Source: Pseudomonadota bacterium
Lineage (GTDB): Bacteria; Pseudomonadota; Gammaproteobacteria; Xanthomonadales; Xanthomonadaceae
Reading direction: 5' to 3'
DNA length: 61,076 nucleotides
Assembly (NCBI GenBank): GCA_023390905.1
Contig: JAEWBY010000084.1
Coordinates: 1-61,076 of the forward strand
The notes beneath the pieces are model-generated. The model was not told where the DNA came from. It was given only the letters and a program-made list of their open reading frames with translations, and searched no databases. Position 1 is the stretch's first letter. Every line of letters begins with the position of its first letter. Both the position numbers and the translations under genes were made by a program. This document shows, piece after piece, positions 23,451 to 32,239 of this stretch.

Positions 23451-23579
23451 GCTTCATGTGGTACGGCTCAGCGGGGGCAGGTCACGCCGGAGGGCGTGAC
23501 CATGACCATGCGACTCTTGCCGCACAAACTCCACGACTTCGTTGAGGAAATGTGGAAAAGCCCGAGCCACCTGCGATGA
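23451..23579 (+). pseudogene. 3' remnant of a gene cut by the IS element
   Basis: An open frame runs from the IS right end to a TGA at 23577-23579. It encodes ASCGTAQRGQVTPEG followed by VTMTMRLLPHKLHDFVEEMW and KSPSHLR. The stop overlaps the ATG of the transporter gene (ATGA), the usual sign of translational coupling. GC-rich third positions fit the host. Alternatively a short leader frame starts at the ATG near 23505 behind GGAGGGC. I cannot identify the parent protein. Confidence 0.4.
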
Positions 23580-24211
23580 CTGAACCCTGCTGCGGTTGCG
23601 GAAAGACGGTGGATGTCGCGCGCCTGCACCGGGCGCAGCGTCGTGCGCTGGCGATCGTGCTGGTGATCAATCTGGCCAGCTTCGCGATGATGGTCGCGGC
23701 GGCGTGGTGGTCGCATTCGTCCTCGTTGCTGTCCGGGAGCCTGGACAATCTCGGCGACGCGGCCACCTATGCGCTCAGCCTGGCGGTGATCGGGGCCTCG
23801 GCGCGGGCCAAGGCGCGCGTGTCGCTGTTCAAGGGGCTGCTGATCCTCGCCGCGGCGCTGGCCGTCGCGCTCCAGATCGGCTGGCGTCTTCGTCATCCAG
23901 CCATGCCGGTGTTCGACACCATGGGGCTGGCCGGTGTGCTGAACCTGATCGCCAACGGCGTGTGCCTGTTCCTGCTGATGCCGTACCGCGACGGCGACAT
24001 CAACCTGGCTTCGGCCTGGGAGTGCTCGCGCAACGACATCCTCGAAGGGCTGGCCGTGGTGATGGCCGCGGTGCTGGTGTGGCTGTTCGGCGCGGGCTGG
24101 CCGGATCTGCTGATCGCCGGCGTGCTGTTGCTGCTGTTCCTGCGATCGGCCTGGCGCGTGCTGAGCGCCTCGTGGCGCGAACTGCGCGCGACCGGCGGAT
24201 CGGGCGCGTGA
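23576..24211 (+). CDS. cation diffusion facilitator-like transporter
   Basis: The product has 211 residues from ATG 23576 (a GTG at 23552 is possible). It has a Cys-rich start (EPCCGCGKTVD) and about six hydrophobic helices. Helix two carries SSSLLSGSLDNLGDAATY, whose two Asp four residues apart match the metal site of cation diffusion facilitators; ECSRNDILEG provides the second pair in a later helix. The C-terminal cytoplasmic domain is missing, giving a short CDF of the type often near metal-resistance genes. Substrate is probably Zn, Co or Cd, moved out of the cytoplasm. It may depend for translation on the upstream broken frame. Confidence 0.75.
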   Translation: MTEPCCGCGKTVDVARLHRAQRRALAIVLVINLASFAMMVAAAWWSHSSSLLSGSLDNLGDAATYALSLAVIGASARAKARVSLFKGLLILAAALAVALQIGWRLRHPAMPVFDTMGLAGVLNLIANGVCLFLLMPYRDGDINLASAWECSRNDILEGLAVVMAAVLVWLFGAGWPDLLIAGVLLLLFLRSAWRVLSASWRELRATGGSGA

Positions 24212-24285
24212 TCGGCGGGCGCATACCGTCTCATCCGCTGCGACGCTGATCGGGTCTGATGGCGGCCCGTTTCCGGAGTCCGTCC

Positions 24286-26706
24286 ATGTCCGTCACCGCC
24301 CGGCAGATTGCCCGCAGCCATCGTGATCTTCTTCCCGCCGCGAGCGCGGGCAGCGACGGCGCGGCGCTGGGCGAACGCCTGCATTCCAAATATCCGGATC
24401 GCGTGACCGGCAGCCTGACCGTGCCCGGCCGCGAGGGCCGCTATGCCGAACTGCCGGCGGATCTGCCCCCGGCGCTGGCGCGCGCGCTGCGTTCGCGCGG
24501 CATCGAGCGCCTGTATTCGCACCAGGCCGAGGCGTGGTCCCGCGCGATGGCCGGCGATCATCTGGTCATCGCCACGCCCACCGCCTCGGGCAAATCGCTG
24601 TGCTACACGCTGCCGGTGGTGTCGGCCGCGCTGGGCGGCAGTGCCAAGGCGCTTTACCTGTTCCCGACCAAGGCGCTGGCGCAGGATCAGGTCAGCGAAC
24701 TGCTCGAGCTCAGCGCCGCCGGCGATCTGGGCCTGAAGGCCTTCACCTTCGATGGCGATACGCCGGGCGACGCGCGGCAGGCGATCCGGCTGCATGGCGA
24801 CATCGTGGTCAGCAACCCGGACATGCTCCACCAGGCGATCCTGCCGCACCACACCAAGTGGGCGCAGTTCTTCGAAAACCTGCGCTACGTGGTGATCGAC
24901 GAGATCCACACCTATCGCGGCGTGTTCGGATCGCACGTGGCCAACGTGCTGCGCCGGCTGCAGCGCGTATGCGCGTTCTATGGCGCCTCGCCGCAGTTCA
25001 TCCTGTGCTCGGCGACCATCGGCAATCCCAAGGCCCACGCCGAAGCACTGCTGGAAGCGGACGTGCATGCGATCACCGAATCGGGCGCGCCGAGCGGCGA
25101 CAAGCATGTGCTGCTGTGGAATCCGCCGGTGGTCAATCCGGATCTCGGCCTGCGCGCTTCGGCGCGTTCGCAGAGCAACCGCATCGCGCGGCTGGCGATC
25201 AAGGCGGGCCTGAAGACGCTGGTGTTCGCGCAGTCGCGCACGATGGTGGAGGTCCTCACCAAATACCTGAAGGATGTGTTCGACCACGATCCGCGCAAGC
25301 CCGCGCGCATCCGCGCCTATCGCGGCGGCTATCTGCCGACCGAGCGCCGCCAGGCCGAGCGCGACATGCGCGATGGCCGCATCGACGGCATCGTCTCCAC
25401 CTCCGCGCTGGAACTGGGCGTGGACATCGGCAGCCTCGATGCCGTGGTGCTCAACGGCTATCCGGGATCGATCTCGGCGACGTGGCAGCGTTTCGGCCGC
25501 GCCGGACGCCGGCAACAGACGTCGCTCGGGGTGCTGGTCGCCAGTTCGCAGCCGCTGGATCAGTACATCGTGCGGCATCCGGAGTTCTTCGCCGACAGCC
25601 CGCCGGAACACGCGCGCATCGCCGCGGATCAACCGATGATCCTGCTCGATCATGTCCGCTGCGCCGCGTTCGAATTGCCGTTCCTGATCGGCGAGCGCTT
25701 CGGTCCGGTGGATCCGGCGCCGTTCCTGGAACTGCTGAGCGAAGACAGCGTGGTGCATCGCGAGGGCGATCGGTTCGAATGGATCGCCGACAGCTATCCG
25801 GCCAACGCGGTGAGCCTGCGCGCGGTGGCCGACGGCAATTTCGTCGTGGTCGATCGCACCGACGGGCGGCAGGTCATCATCGCCGAAGTCGATTTCAGCG
25901 CCGCGCCACTCACGCTGTACGAGGGCGCGATCCACATGATCCAGTCCACGCCCTACCAGGTGGAACGCCTGGACTGGGAAGGGCGCAAGGCCTACGTCAC
26001 CCGCACGCACGTGGACTACTACACCGATGCGATCGACTACACCAAGCTGAAGGTGCTGGATCGTTTCGACGGCAGCCGCGCGGGCGAGGGCACCTGCCAT
26101 CACGGCGAGGTGCACGTGGTGCGGCGCGTGGCCGGCTACAAGAAAATCCGCTACTACACGCACGAGAACATCGGCTACGGCCCGGTGAACCTGCCGGATC
26201 AGGAGATGCATACCACCAGCCTGTGGTGGCAGTTGCCCCCGGAACAACTGCACCAGGCGTTCGTCTCGCGGCAGGATGCGCTCGATGGTTTCCTCGGCGC
26301 ATCCAATGCACTGCACATCGCCGCCGCGGTGGCGGTGATGGCCGAGGGCCGCGATCTGCAGAAGGCCGTGGGCGATGGCGATGGCGCGTGGTTCGCTTTG
26401 CCCGATACGCACGGGCGCGGCCAGCTTCGCGGCGGGGAAGGGCAGTTGCTCGCGCCGCAGGACGGTGACCGCTTCGTGCCGACGCTGTATCTCTACGACA
26501 ACTACCCCGGCGGCATCGGCCTGAGCGAACCCCTGTGGCGCCGCCAGCGCGAGCTGGTCGCACGCGCGCTCGAACTGATCGTCCAGTGCGATTGCCGCGC
26601 CGGTTGCCCGGCCTGCGTGGGCCCGATTCTGCCCGGCGACGAGGAAGCGGCGGTCACGCCCAAGCATCTGGCCACGCGCGTGCTCGCGCTGCTGGCGGAC
26701 GCATGA
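24286..26706 (+). CDS. mrfA: DEAD/DEAH helicase of the MrfA/YprA (Hrq1-like) family
   Basis: The 806-residue protein has an SF2 core: ATPTASGKS Walker A, DEIH box at 205-208, SATIGNP motif III, and a C-terminal helicase half with STSALELGVDIGSLDAVV and QRFGRAGRR. The C-terminus is the MrfA/Hrq1 zinc region with Cys at 768, 770, 774 and 777 (CDCRAGCPAC). MrfA helicases act in DNA damage repair, with the B. subtilis homologue acting on mitomycin C damage together with the nuclease MrfB. Here the next gene is an MrfB-like exonuclease joined by an ATGA overlap, which strongly supports the assignment. Length agrees with the family (~750-800). Confidence 0.87.
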   Translation: MSVTARQIARSHRDLLPAASAGSDGAALGERLHSKYPDRVTGSLTVPGREGRYAELPADLPPALARALRSRGIERLYSHQAEAWSRAMAGDHLVIATPTASGKSLCYTLPVVSAALGGSAKALYLFPTKALAQDQVSELLELSAAGDLGLKAFTFDGDTPGDARQAIRLHGDIVVSNPDMLHQAILPHHTKWAQFFENLRYVVIDEIHTYRGVFGSHVANVLRRLQRVCAFYGASPQFILCSATIGNPKAHAEALLEADVHAITESGAPSGDKHVLLWNPPVVNPDLGLRASARSQSNRIARLAIKAGLKTLVFAQSRTMVEVLTKYLKDVFDHDPRKPARIRAYRGGYLPTERRQAERDMRDGRIDGIVSTSALELGVDIGSLDAVVLNGYPGSISATWQRFGRAGRRQQTSLGVLVASSQPLDQYIVRHPEFFADSPPEHARIAADQPMILLDHVRCAAFELPFLIGERFGPVDPAPFLELLSEDSVVHREGDRFEWIADSYPANAVSLRAVADGNFVVVDRTDGRQVIIAEVDFSAAPLTLYEGAIHMIQSTPYQVERLDWEGRKAYVTRTHVDYYTDAIDYTKLKVLDRFDGSRAGEGTCHHGEVHVVRRVAGYKKIRYYTHENIGYGPVNLPDQEMHTTSLWWQLPPEQLHQAFVSRQDALDGFLGASNALHIAAAVAVMAEGRDLQKAVGDGDGAWFALPDTHGRGQLRGGEGQLLAPQDGDRFVPTLYLYDNYPGGIGLSEPLWRRQRELVARALELIVQCDCRAGCPACVGPILPGDEEAAVTPKHLATRVLALLADA

Positions 26707-27620
26707 GCGCGGTCGGCCTGGAACACCTGCGGCGGCTGCGCAGACAGGCGGGCCACGCAACGCCGGCCGCCACTTCCGCGGTGGCCGATGCACCCCCGGT
26801 TCCGTCACCGGCCATCCGCAGCGCCGATGCGATCGGCAACCTGCGCCGCATGCTCGGCGTGCGCGAGCGGCGCGTGTCGCCACTTCGTCCCGCTCCATCG
26901 AAGCAGCGCGATCTGCCCGGCGTGGTGATCGCCGACGGCCTGCATCTGATCGAACACGTGCTGCCCTGGGACGCGATGCCGATGGCATTGGACGGCGCGT
27001 TCGCGCGCGAGGAAAGCGCACTGCCGATTGCGGATCTGTTGTTCTTCGACACCGAAACGACCGGGCTGGCCGGCGGTACCGGCACGCGCGCCTTCATGAT
27101 CGGTGCGTCCGATTTCGTGCCCGGCGGCCTGCGCATCCGCCAGTTGCTGATGGCGCACATGGCGGCCGAGGCGGCCATGCTGGAAACCTTCCGCGCCTGG
27201 CTGCGCCCGCAGACGCGGCTGGTCAGCTACAACGGCCGCTGCTACGACGCACCGCTGCTGGCCACGCGCTACCGGCTCTCGCGCCGGAGCAATCCGCTGG
27301 ACGGGCTTGCCCATCTGGATCTGCTGTATCCCACCCGCCGGCGCTATCGCGGCGTCTGGGAAAACTGCCGGCTGGCGACGATCGAACGCAATGCGCTGGG
27401 CATCGTGCGCGAAGACGATCTGCCCGGTTCCGAAGCGCCGGCCGCGTGGCTGCATTTCCTGCGCGGCGGCTCCTCGCACCTGCTCAAGCGGGTGGCGGCG
27501 CACAATTTCCAGGACGTGGTGACGCTGGCGCGCCTGATGACGCATCTGTCCGAAGCCACCGTGGCGGAGGCGGCACGCGTGGAGTGCGACCGTTGCAGGA
27601 GTGACGCGATGGGCGTCTGA
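26703..27620 (+). CDS. mrfB: MrfB-like (YprB) ribonuclease H-like exonuclease
   Basis: The 305-residue protein begins at the ATG overlapping the helicase stop (ATGA). A DnaQ-like fold is visible: LLFFDTETTGLAGGTGT (Asp and Glu metal ligands), VSYNGRCYDAPLL and HLDLLYPTRR, HNFQDVVTLARLM later with a His-x4-Asp pair; this is the DEDD-type set of YprB/MrfB. The first ~90 residues are low in conservation and probably disordered (SAVADAPPVPSPAIRS). Together with the adjacent helicase it should process damaged DNA in the cytoplasm. No SOS-type box was noticed upstream of the pair. Confidence 0.82.
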   Translation: MSAVGLEHLRRLRRQAGHATPAATSAVADAPPVPSPAIRSADAIGNLRRMLGVRERRVSPLRPAPSKQRDLPGVVIADGLHLIEHVLPWDAMPMALDGAFAREESALPIADLLFFDTETTGLAGGTGTRAFMIGASDFVPGGLRIRQLLMAHMAAEAAMLETFRAWLRPQTRLVSYNGRCYDAPLLATRYRLSRRSNPLDGLAHLDLLYPTRRRYRGVWENCRLATIERNALGIVREDDLPGSEAPAAWLHFLRGGSSHLLKRVAAHNFQDVVTLARLMTHLSEATVAEAARVECDRCRSDAMGV

Positions 27621-27988
27621 TGGACGCAAGCGCGGACATGCGACGCCACAACAGTGCGCCAGCGCAGTGTGTTCGCATCGTGGCTCGACCCAAAGGTGCT
27701 GCAAAAGATCGCATGCAGGAGCGACTGACCCAGCAGGCGTCTGGTGAAGCCTGCCGCAACAGGCAGCAGCACGTCCGTGACGCTGCAGGACAGGCGATTC
27801 TGCCCGTCAATTATTTGACTGGACGCCATCGGTACCGTGCTGCTCGGCGCGTTGTGTGAAGGCTTGCTCACTATCGAACACTGGCACTCAAGGAATCGCG
27901 GGGCGCTGCCGACAAGTTGGTAGATTTCCCGTGCGGCCGAGCGGAAGGCCTGCGCGTACCTGTATCAACCGTTCCAAGGGGAAGTGTC
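27621..27988. other. gene-free stretch before the HDOD gene
   Basis: I see no credible gene. A TTGACT at 27815-27820 could be a -35, but no good -10 follows at the right spacing. A weak hairpin GCCTGCC-GCAAC-AGGC lies near 27750. Nothing else is notable. Confidence 0.4.
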
Positions 27989-29107
27989 TTGCGTATCCTG
28001 TACGTCGGCGATATCGCTGCGTTGCCTGAAGATCTGTCCGATTACATCAGCGACATGGGCGACGAATGGAAGGTCGAGTTCGCGGCCGATGGCAACGCCG
28101 CCATTTTCGCCATCGCCAATTCGCCGGTGGACGTGATCATCACCGGACCGCAGTTGCCGGATCTGCCGCCGGCCACGCTGCTGGGCCAGGTGCGCACGCT
28201 GCGCCCGGAAACCATCCGCATCGCATTGCTGGAAAATGCCGAAGTCGGCAGCGCGCCGCCCATCAAGCTGATCGGCGTGGCGCATCGCTTCCTGCCGCTG
28301 CCGCTGGCCTCGGAAACCGTGCTCGAAGCGATCCACAGCCTCGAGGAACTGCGCGATCTGCTCGACAGCCCGCGCCTGCGCCGCGTGATCGGCCGGGTCG
28401 AACACCTGCCATCGCCCCCGCACCTGTATTTCGCGCTCACACGCGCGCTGGAAGAAGACGACGGCAATAGCACCGACATCGCGCGCATCGTCGGCGGTGA
28501 TCCGGCGATCGCGGCCAAGGTGCTGCAACTGTGCAATTCGGCGTATTTTTCCAATGGCCGCGCGTTGACCGACCTGCGTGCGGCGGTCACCCGGCTGGGC
28601 CTGTCGACGCTGCGCGATCTGGTGCTCGCCAGCGAAGTGTTCTCGATGAAGACCGGCAGCAACGTCGATCGCGCCGCGCTCCAGCATCGCTCGATGATGG
28701 CCTCGCGACTGGCCGCGCGCATCCTGCCGCATTCCAGCGCCGAACTCGGCGCCACCGCTGCGCTGCTGGCGGATATCGGCCTGCTGCTGCCGGGCGTGCG
28801 CGACGAGCGCGACGGCCCGGTCGATGAGAACGACGAGCGTCCCGGCCACACCGAAGCCGGCGCCTACTTGCTGGGCCTGTGGGGCCTGCCGATGCCGATC
28901 GTCGAGGCGGTCGCGTTCCACCGCCAGCCGCAGCGCTCGAGCCTGCGCAGTTTCTGGGTGCCGGGCGCCGTGCACGTGGCCGGCGCACTGGCGGGCAACG
29001 AGCCGGTCGACGAACGCTATCTGCAATCGCTCGGCGTGCTGCACCAGCTCGACAGTTGGCGTGCGATGGCCGACAACCTGGTGGAAAAGGTGTCCGACGC
29101 CGCCTGA
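27989..29107 (+). CDS. HDOD domain protein with degenerate receiver
   Basis: TTG at 27989 is chosen because AAGGGGA sits just upstream and MRILYVGDI starts the receiver fold. The 372-residue protein has a receiver-like domain at ~1-110 in which the phospho-acceptor position is Gly53 (VIITGPQLPD instead of LLDLxMP), and an HDOD domain at ~130-310 (SPPHLYFALTRAL, DPAIAAKVLQLCNSAYF, LGLSTLRDLVLASEVF). HDOD proteins are often linked to c-di-GMP and motility control but lack HD-GYP residues, so hydrolysis is not expected. The fixed, non-phosphorylatable receiver suggests that control is by binding, not phosphorylation. Confidence 0.83.
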   Translation: MRILYVGDIAALPEDLSDYISDMGDEWKVEFAADGNAAIFAIANSPVDVIITGPQLPDLPPATLLGQVRTLRPETIRIALLENAEVGSAPPIKLIGVAHRFLPLPLASETVLEAIHSLEELRDLLDSPRLRRVIGRVEHLPSPPHLYFALTRALEEDDGNSTDIARIVGGDPAIAAKVLQLCNSAYFSNGRALTDLRAAVTRLGLSTLRDLVLASEVFSMKTGSNVDRAALQHRSMMASRLAARILPHSSAELGATAALLADIGLLLPGVRDERDGPVDENDERPGHTEAGAYLLGLWGLPMPIVEAVAFHRQPQRSSLRSFWVPGAVHVAGALAGNEPVDERYLQSLGVLHQLDSWRAMADNLVEKVSDAA

Positions 29108-29216
29108 GCGCACTACGGCCGCCGGAGCGGTGCGAGCGGGGATGGCGCTTCAGCATCGGTGCCGGTGCCGCGATGCCCCCCTGCGCGCGCCGGTTTGCTC
29201 AACGCGGCGTGGACGT

Positions 29217-29708
29217 TCATGCGAACGGCCACGCATCCGCCCACGAGACCGGCTTGACCACCATCAGATAGAACACCACGACCATCGCCAGGAAGGCCGG
29301 ATAGCCCAGCGCTTCCCACCTGCGCGCATACCGCCAGTACAGATCGGGCAGCCGATGGTGGTTGCGCACCGCGTCGCCGGCCATGCGCGCCATGCGCATC
29401 TGCAGCCATACCACAGGCAACCACAACGCACCGGTCACCCCATACAGGACGATCGACCACAGCAGCCACGGCGTGGTGAGCGGCCAGCCGGCCAGATGCA
29501 TCATCGCCACACCGCTGATCGGCTGGATGAACCCGGCCGGCGTGGTGAACCAGAAATCGGCGCGCACCACCAGACGCGCGACCACCGCCTGCGCGTGCAG
29601 GTTGCCGCTGCGGTTGGCGGAAAACAGATAGAACGCCGTGCCGAAGCCGGTGCCCACCAGCACCACGCTCGACAGCACGTGGATCCATTTGATCACCAGA
29701 TAGAGCAT
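29217..29708 (-). CDS. DUF2269 family membrane protein
   Basis: The 163-residue product starts after GGAGGACAGG. Four membrane helices are visible: MLYLVIKWIHVLSSVVLVGTG, the region around FWFTTPAGFIQPISGVAMM, WLLWSIVLYGVTGALWLPVVW, and GYPAFLAMVVVFYLMVVKP. The lone conserved His in IKWIHVLSSV, with GTGFGTAFY after it, is typical of DUF2269. These are possible small membrane proteins linked to respiratory/heme pathways in annotation, but no role is proven. No operon partner. Confidence 0.72.
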   Translation of the reverse strand: MLYLVIKWIHVLSSVVLVGTGFGTAFYLFSANRSGNLHAQAVVARLVVRADFWFTTPAGFIQPISGVAMMHLAGWPLTTPWLLWSIVLYGVTGALWLPVVWLQMRMARMAGDAVRNHHRLPDLYWRYARRWEALGYPAFLAMVVVFYLMVVKPVSWADAWPFA

Positions 29709-29908
29709 GGCCTGTCCTCCGTTCGTCGCCGCCGTCCACCCATCCATTATGAGTTTTAGCACTGCGGCTTATTGAGTAAAAAGCGGGGCCTTCCCGAACC
29801 CGTGCCGCACGCCTCCATGCCCATCGCGCATCCATCCCCGGCGGGTGCCGCCGCGTCCTTCCTGCGCGCTGTGGCGGGCAGGGCCACGGCGGCCGCCCGG
29901 GCATCGCG

Positions 29909-30991
29909 ATGAAGTTCCTGTTCGTCGGTTCCTCGGCCGCGCACGGCGGGGCGGAGGTGCACTTCGTGGCCCTGGCGCGCGCATTGCGCGGGGAGGGGCA
30001 CGAGGTGGCGGCGATGGTCGACCCGGACAGCTTCATCGCCACCGAACTCGCGTCCTCCGGCGTCGCGCTGTATCCGCGCGGATTCCGCAATGCGATCGAC
30101 CCCAAGGCGCTGTCGATGCTGGTCAAGGCCATCCGCGCCTCCGGGCCCGACGTGCTGGTCAGCAATTTCGGCAAGGACTACTGGGCCGTCACGCTGGCCG
30201 GCTGGCTGTTCAACGTGCGGGTGACGCTGTTCCGCCACCGCGTGAAGGCGATGGATCGCGCCTCGCGATCGTGGCTGCCGAAACTGTGCGACGGCTACTT
30301 CGCCGATTCGGATTTCGCGCGGCGCCTGTACCAGCGGCAGGGCGTGGCCGAGCATCGCATCCAGGTGCTGAACAACCCGGTGGATCTGCAACGGTTCCGC
30401 TTCGATCCCGAGGCGCGGCGCGATATCCGCCAGGCGCATGGCATCGCGCCGGATGCGGTGGTGGTCGGGTTCTGCGGACGGCTGGTGCGCAGCAAGGGCA
30501 TCCACGTGCTGCGTGAAGCCGTGGATGCGGCGATGGCGCGCGAGCCGCGCCTGCATTGCCTGTGGGTGGGCGAGGGCGCCGACGCGGCGGACCTGCGCGC
30601 GGCGATTGCTTCGGGCGGATACGCGCCGCGCCATCACTTCGCCGGTGAAGTGGTCGACGCGTCGGCCTACTACAGTGCGTTCTCGTTGCTGGCGGCGCCT
30701 TCCATCGTGGCCGGCACGTCCGGGCGGGCGTGCATCGAAGCGCAGGCCTGTGGCGTTCCCGTCATCGGCAGCGATCTGGGCGGGATCCCGGAGACACTGT
30801 GGGCCGGCCGCAGCGGCGTGCTGGTCGCAGCCGCCGACGTGGCGGCGTGGACGCGAGCCATCCTGTTGCTGTGCGACGATCAACGGCGCGCGGTGATGGC
30901 GTCCAATGCGCGGCCCTTCGTCAGCCACCGTTTCAGCAAGCCGATCATCGCCCGCCAACTGGTGGGATTCCTGCGCGGATTCGAGCGCTGA
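29909..30991 (+). CDS. glycosyltransferase family 4 protein
   Basis: The 360-residue protein has the GT4 layout: an N-terminal fold with FVGSSAAHGGAEVHFVALARALRG, a linker with HRIQVLNNPVDLQRF, and a C-terminal donor domain with VVGFCGRLVRSKGIHVLREA and PSIVAGTSGRACIEAQACGVPVIG, the nucleotide-sugar binding E-x7-E region. It transfers a sugar from an NDP-sugar with retention, probably to a lipid or polysaccharide acceptor. The neighbouring flagellar genes and the absence of a glycan gene cluster leave the acceptor unknown; flagellin glycosylation is possible but unsupported by sequence. Its stop lies 27 bases from flgL, convergent. Confidence 0.85.
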   Translation: MKFLFVGSSAAHGGAEVHFVALARALRGEGHEVAAMVDPDSFIATELASSGVALYPRGFRNAIDPKALSMLVKAIRASGPDVLVSNFGKDYWAVTLAGWLFNVRVTLFRHRVKAMDRASRSWLPKLCDGYFADSDFARRLYQRQGVAEHRIQVLNNPVDLQRFRFDPEARRDIRQAHGIAPDAVVVGFCGRLVRSKGIHVLREAVDAAMAREPRLHCLWVGEGADAADLRAAIASGGYAPRHHFAGEVVDASAYYSAFSLLAAPSIVAGTSGRACIEAQACGVPVIGSDLGGIPETLWAGRSGVLVAAADVAAWTRAILLLCDDQRRAVMASNARPFVSHRFSKPIIARQLVGFLRGFER

Positions 30992-31018
30992 GCGGCGCGC
31001 CGCTCGCACCGGACCGCA

Positions 31019-32221
31019 TCACCCCATCAGCTTGAACAGCGAGAGCTGCTGCATCTGCATGAACACGTTCTGCGCGGCCTGCAACGCGGTGTTCTCCAGG
31101 TTGTAGCGGCCGATCGCCTCGGCCCAGTCGAGATCGCGCAGGCTGGACAGCGTGCTCTTGAGCGTGACGCTGTTGGCGTCGCGCAGCTCGGCGGCGTTGT
31201 CGATCGCCATCAGTTGCGCGCCGCCGCTGGCGCGCGCATCGATCATGCGTTCCTGCGCGGTGGAGACATCGCGCAGGGCGACCTGCAACTGGTTCTGCAT
31301 CGCCGCGCGCTGGGTGTCGGTGGTGGGGTTGGTGCCGAGCGCGCCGATCAGGTTCTTCAGCGTGGCGAAGATGTCGCGCGTGCCCGAAGGCCCGAGGTTG
31401 AACACGTCGCCGGTCGCCGGTTGTCCATCGAGCTTCACCTGCACGCCGGCGAAGGCGATGCTCTCGCCCTTGGTGTAGGTGCCGGCCGTGACCGCCACGC
31501 CACCGCCATCGAACACCGTGTACGCATTGGGACCGGTGAACTCGATGCGGTACTGCCCGCCGTTGTACACGGTGGAGTTGGTGACGCTGAAATCCATCAG
31601 CAGGCCGGTGCCGGTGTTGCCGGCGGCGGCCGCACCGTCGATGCGCCCGTCGCCGCTGCGCAGGCGCAGGAAAATCTCGCTGCCGGGCAGGGTGTCGGAG
31701 ACGAAGGTGTCCGGCGCGATCTCCACCTTGCGCTGGGTCTGATCGCCGCCGTAGACCACGCTGCCGCCGGCGATCGCGAACGGCGCGCTGCCGTCGGCGG
31801 TGCCGCCGAACAGATAGCGTCCGGCTCCGTCGGTGCTGTTGGCGAGATCGAGCAGGCCTTCGTAGATGGCCTGCAATTCGCTGCTGATCGCGGCGCGGCT
31901 GTCATCGCCCAGCGCGGCGTTGTTGGCCTGCAGTGTCAGTTCCTGCACGCGCGCCATCGCCTGGCCGACCTGCGTCAACGCGTTTTCCTGCAGGCCGAGC
32001 CGGTTCTGCACGCCGCTGGCGTTGGCGGCGAAGCGCTCCAGTTCGGCCAGCGATCGATCCAGCCCCACCGCATTGCCGGCGGCGACCGGATCGTCCTTGG
32101 CGCTGATGAGTTTCTGCCCGCTGGCGAGCTGCTGCTGCGTGTGCGCGAGCCTGGCCTGCTTGGCCAGCATCGTGCTGATCGATTGCTGGTACAGCATGCC
32201 GGTGGAGATGCGGTTGTTCAT
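31019..32221 (-). CDS. flgL: FlgL, flagellar hook-associated protein 3
   Basis: The 400-residue protein has a flagellin-like N-terminus (RISTGMLYQQSISTMLAKQARL, LASGQKLISAKDDPVAAGNA) and a matching C-terminal helix (RDLDWAEAIGRYNLENTALQAAQNVFMQMQQLSLFKLM). HAP3 forms the junction between hook-associated FlgK and the filament, exported by the flagellar type III system. The central domain is variable, as is normal. It is the last gene of the flgG-L series, 18 bases after flgK. Confidence 0.95.
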   Translation of the reverse strand: MNNRISTGMLYQQSISTMLAKQARLAHTQQQLASGQKLISAKDDPVAAGNAVGLDRSLAELERFAANASGVQNRLGLQENALTQVGQAMARVQELTLQANNAALGDDSRAAISSELQAIYEGLLDLANSTDGAGRYLFGGTADGSAPFAIAGGSVVYGGDQTQRKVEIAPDTFVSDTLPGSEIFLRLRSGDGRIDGAAAAGNTGTGLLMDFSVTNSTVYNGGQYRIEFTGPNAYTVFDGGGVAVTAGTYTKGESIAFAGVQVKLDGQPATGDVFNLGPSGTRDIFATLKNLIGALGTNPTTDTQRAAMQNQLQVALRDVSTAQERMIDARASGGAQLMAIDNAAELRDANSVTLKSTLSSLRDLDWAEAIGRYNLENTALQAAQNVFMQMQQLSLFKLMG

Positions 32222-32239
32222 CGGCGGGCCTTGGCGTGA

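Noticed and set aside
23893..27021. Very long open frame on the minus strand opposite the helicase/exonuclease genes
   Set aside because: It is the GC-rich shadow of the plus-strand genes: His/Arg/Ala-rich text with no domain, while the plus strand has clear helicase and nuclease motifs.
27620..27859. 79-codon frame after the exonuclease gene
   Set aside because: No ribosome binding site, no conserved pattern and atypical composition; treated as non-coding.
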